This document shows positions 62,845 through 64,000 of a stretch of 64,000 bases of DNA, in pieces (the first letter of the stretch is position 1; every line of letters begins with the position of its first letter). Below the pieces are notes generated by a model that ran no database searches, had not been told where the DNA came from, and saw only the letters and a list, made by a program, of their open reading frames with translations. The translations under genes were made by a program, and so were the position numbers. The stretch lies in contig NZ_CP085167.1 in the NCBI RefSeq assembly GCF_022788715.1, forward strand, positions 927,001 to 991,000, written 5' to 3'. The DNA is from Sulfitobacter sp. DSM 110093. Its GTDB lineage: Bacteria > Pseudomonadota > Alphaproteobacteria > Rhodobacterales > Rhodobacteraceae.

Positions 62845-64000
62845 ATGTTTGACAAGATCCTCATTGCCAACCGGGGCGAAATCGCCTGCCGCGTCATTAA
62901 AACCGCCAAAAAGATGGGGCTGAGCACCGTCGCGATCTATTCAGACGCGGACGCCAATGCGTTGCATGTCGAAATGGCGGATGAGGCCATTCACATCGGC
63001 CCACCCCCTGCCAACCAATCCTATATCGTCATCGACAAGGTGATGGAGGCGGTCAAGAAATCCGGCGCGCAGGCGGTGCATCCGGGCTATGGGTTCCTCA
63101 GCGAAAACAGCAAGTTTGCCGAGGCTCTTGATGAGATCAGCGTGGCCTTTGTCGGCCCGCCCGTTGGTGCTATCGAGAAGATGGGCGACAAGATTACTTC
63201 TAAAAAGATCGCGCAGGAGGCGGGCGTCTCGACCGTGCCGGGCTATATGGGGCTGATCGAAGACGCCGATGAGGCCGTGAAAATCTCCAATGAGATCGGC
63301 TATCCGGTGATGCTCAAAGCCTCGGCTGGTGGCGGCGGCAAGGGCATGCGGATCGCTTGGAACGACGAAGAGGCCCGCGAGGGTTTCCAGTCGTCCAAGA
63401 ACGAGGCGGCCAATAGCTTTGGTGATGACCGTATCTTTATCGAGAAATTCGTCACCCAGCCGCGCCACATCGAAATTCAGGTGCTCTGCGACGCGCATGG
63501 CAATGGTATCTATCTGGGCGAGCGAGAATGTTCGATCCAGCGCCGCAACCAGAAGGTTGTCGAAGAAGCACCAAGCCCTTTCCTTGACGAAGCCACCCGC
63601 AAAGCCATGGGCGAACAGGCCGTCGCTTTGGCGCAGGCCGTGGGCTATACCAGCGCAGGCACGGTGGAGTTCATCGTCGATGGGGACAAGAACTTCTACT
63701 TCCTTGAAATGAATACCCGCCTTCAGGTGGAACACCCGGTCACCGAACTGATCACCGGCGTCGATCTTGTCGAGCAGATGATCCGCGTCGCCAATGGCGA
63801 GAAATTGTCGATCACCCAAGACGATGTGACCCTGACCGGTTGGGCCATCGAAAACCGGCTCTACGCCGAAGACCCTTACCGTGGTTTCCTGCCGTCCATT
63901 GGCCGTCTGACCCGCTACCGCCCGCCGCAGGAAGTAGCCGCAGGGCCGCTGCTGGAGCAAGGCACATGGCAGGGCGATGCACCCAGCGGCGAGATGGCCG
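62845..64000 (+). CDS. pccA: Propionyl-CoA carboxylase alpha (biotin carboxylase) subunit, 5' part
   Basis: The first 385 codons of the biotin-containing alpha subunit, cut by the window end. [19 protein letters not shown] is the biotin carboxylase start. The ATP-grasp part has [18 protein letters not shown] (glycine-rich loop) and [14 protein letters not shown], with [20 protein letters not shown] in between. The full protein should be about 660-680 residues with a C-terminal biotin carboxyl carrier domain beyond the window. AAAGGA precedes the ATG. Partner of pccB. Confidence 0.96.
   Translation, partial: MFDKILIANRGEIACRVIKTAKKMGLSTVAIYSDADANALHVEMADEAIHIGPPPANQSYIVIDKVMEAVKKSGAQAVHPGYGFLSENSKFAEALDEISVAFVGPPVGAIEKMGDKITSKKIAQEAGVSTVPGYMGLIEDADEAVKISNEIGYPVMLKASAGGGGKGMRIAWNDEEAREGFQSSKNEAANSFGDDRIFIEKFVTQPRHIEIQVLCDAHGNGIYLGERECSIQRRNQKVVEEAPSPFLDEATRKAMGEQAVALAQAVGYTSAGTVEFIVDGDKNFYFLEMNTRLQVEHPVTELITGVDLVEQMIRVANGEKLSITQDDVTLTGWAIENRLYAEDPYRGFLPSIGRLTRYRPPQEVAAGPLLEQGTWQGDAPSGEMA

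Noticed and set aside
62178..62852. A 224-codon plus-strand frame running to pccA
   Set aside because: It crosses the small glycine-zipper lipoprotein and the terminator, and its translation is Arg/Ser/Pro-rich without motifs.

Overview
The window is chromosomal DNA of an alphaproteobacterium, most likely a marine Rhodobacteraceae (Roseobacter-group) strain. Several features point there: high GC, tandem DUF1127 proteins, a PccR-type short-chain acyl-CoA regulator beside propionyl-CoA carboxylase, a betIBA choline locus, a PopZ-like polar protein, a class A RNase P RNA and the lysC-ptsP pair. The species cannot be named from this sequence. I see no prophage, insertion sequence, integron or CRISPR array. 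This is mostly core genome with lineage-specific clusters.

Layout. 1-8462: the end of an unidentified gene, an SDR reductase, lysC, ptsP, tRNA-Cys, a Pcm-like methyltransferase, a TolC-type outer-membrane protein and a PopZ-like protein. 8586-11859: an exported two-subunit molybdenum hydroxylase (IorAB type) with a diheme cytochrome. 11863-18911: a BrkB-family membrane protein, tRNA-Gly, a purine nucleoside permease-family protein, an ABC exporter, an acyl-CoA synthetase and two overlapping DUF1127-type genes. 19101-26493: nine closely packed minus-strand genes (small membrane protein, XpaC, TelA, DUF2927 lipoprotein, SPFH-GYF protein, cytochrome b561, zinc-ribbon membrane protein, nitroreductase, dtd). 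I consider this the best candidate for an under-described system. It combines TelA/XpaC with an SPFH and a zinc-ribbon membrane protein resembling the Bacillus YdjI/YdjG partners of PspA, but without PspA.

26605-35379: rluB and tadA (divergent), small membrane proteins, rpmG, rnpB, an amidase, an Excalibur lipoprotein, gatCA, a structured inverted-repeat spacer, a UPF0173 hydrolase and a VIT-family transporter. 35514-41391: a Bax-inhibitor-1 protein, a 624-bp AT-richer gap, a PraR-like XRE regulator, a histidinol-phosphatase-type enzyme, 8-oxoguanine deaminase, a CAP-domain protein and guanine deaminase. 41513-48996: mgtE, 5-formyl-THF cyclo-ligase, a YmdB-type phosphoesterase, two convergent SLC13/TrkA-C permeases sharing a palindromic terminator, and yebC. 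48993-55494: an ArgP-LysE pair, an EamA exporter and betI-betB-betA with a recognisable BetI operator.

55556-64000: a nuclease, then the propionyl-CoA locus: pccR, a Bcr/CflA MFS transporter, pccB, five small genes and the start of pccA, which is cut by the window end. TTTGCAAA boxes lie at the pccR, pccB and pre-pccA intergenic regions, suggesting one regulon. An intrinsic terminator sits about 30 bp in front of pccA. All function calls come from reading motifs and recalling families; no database search was run.
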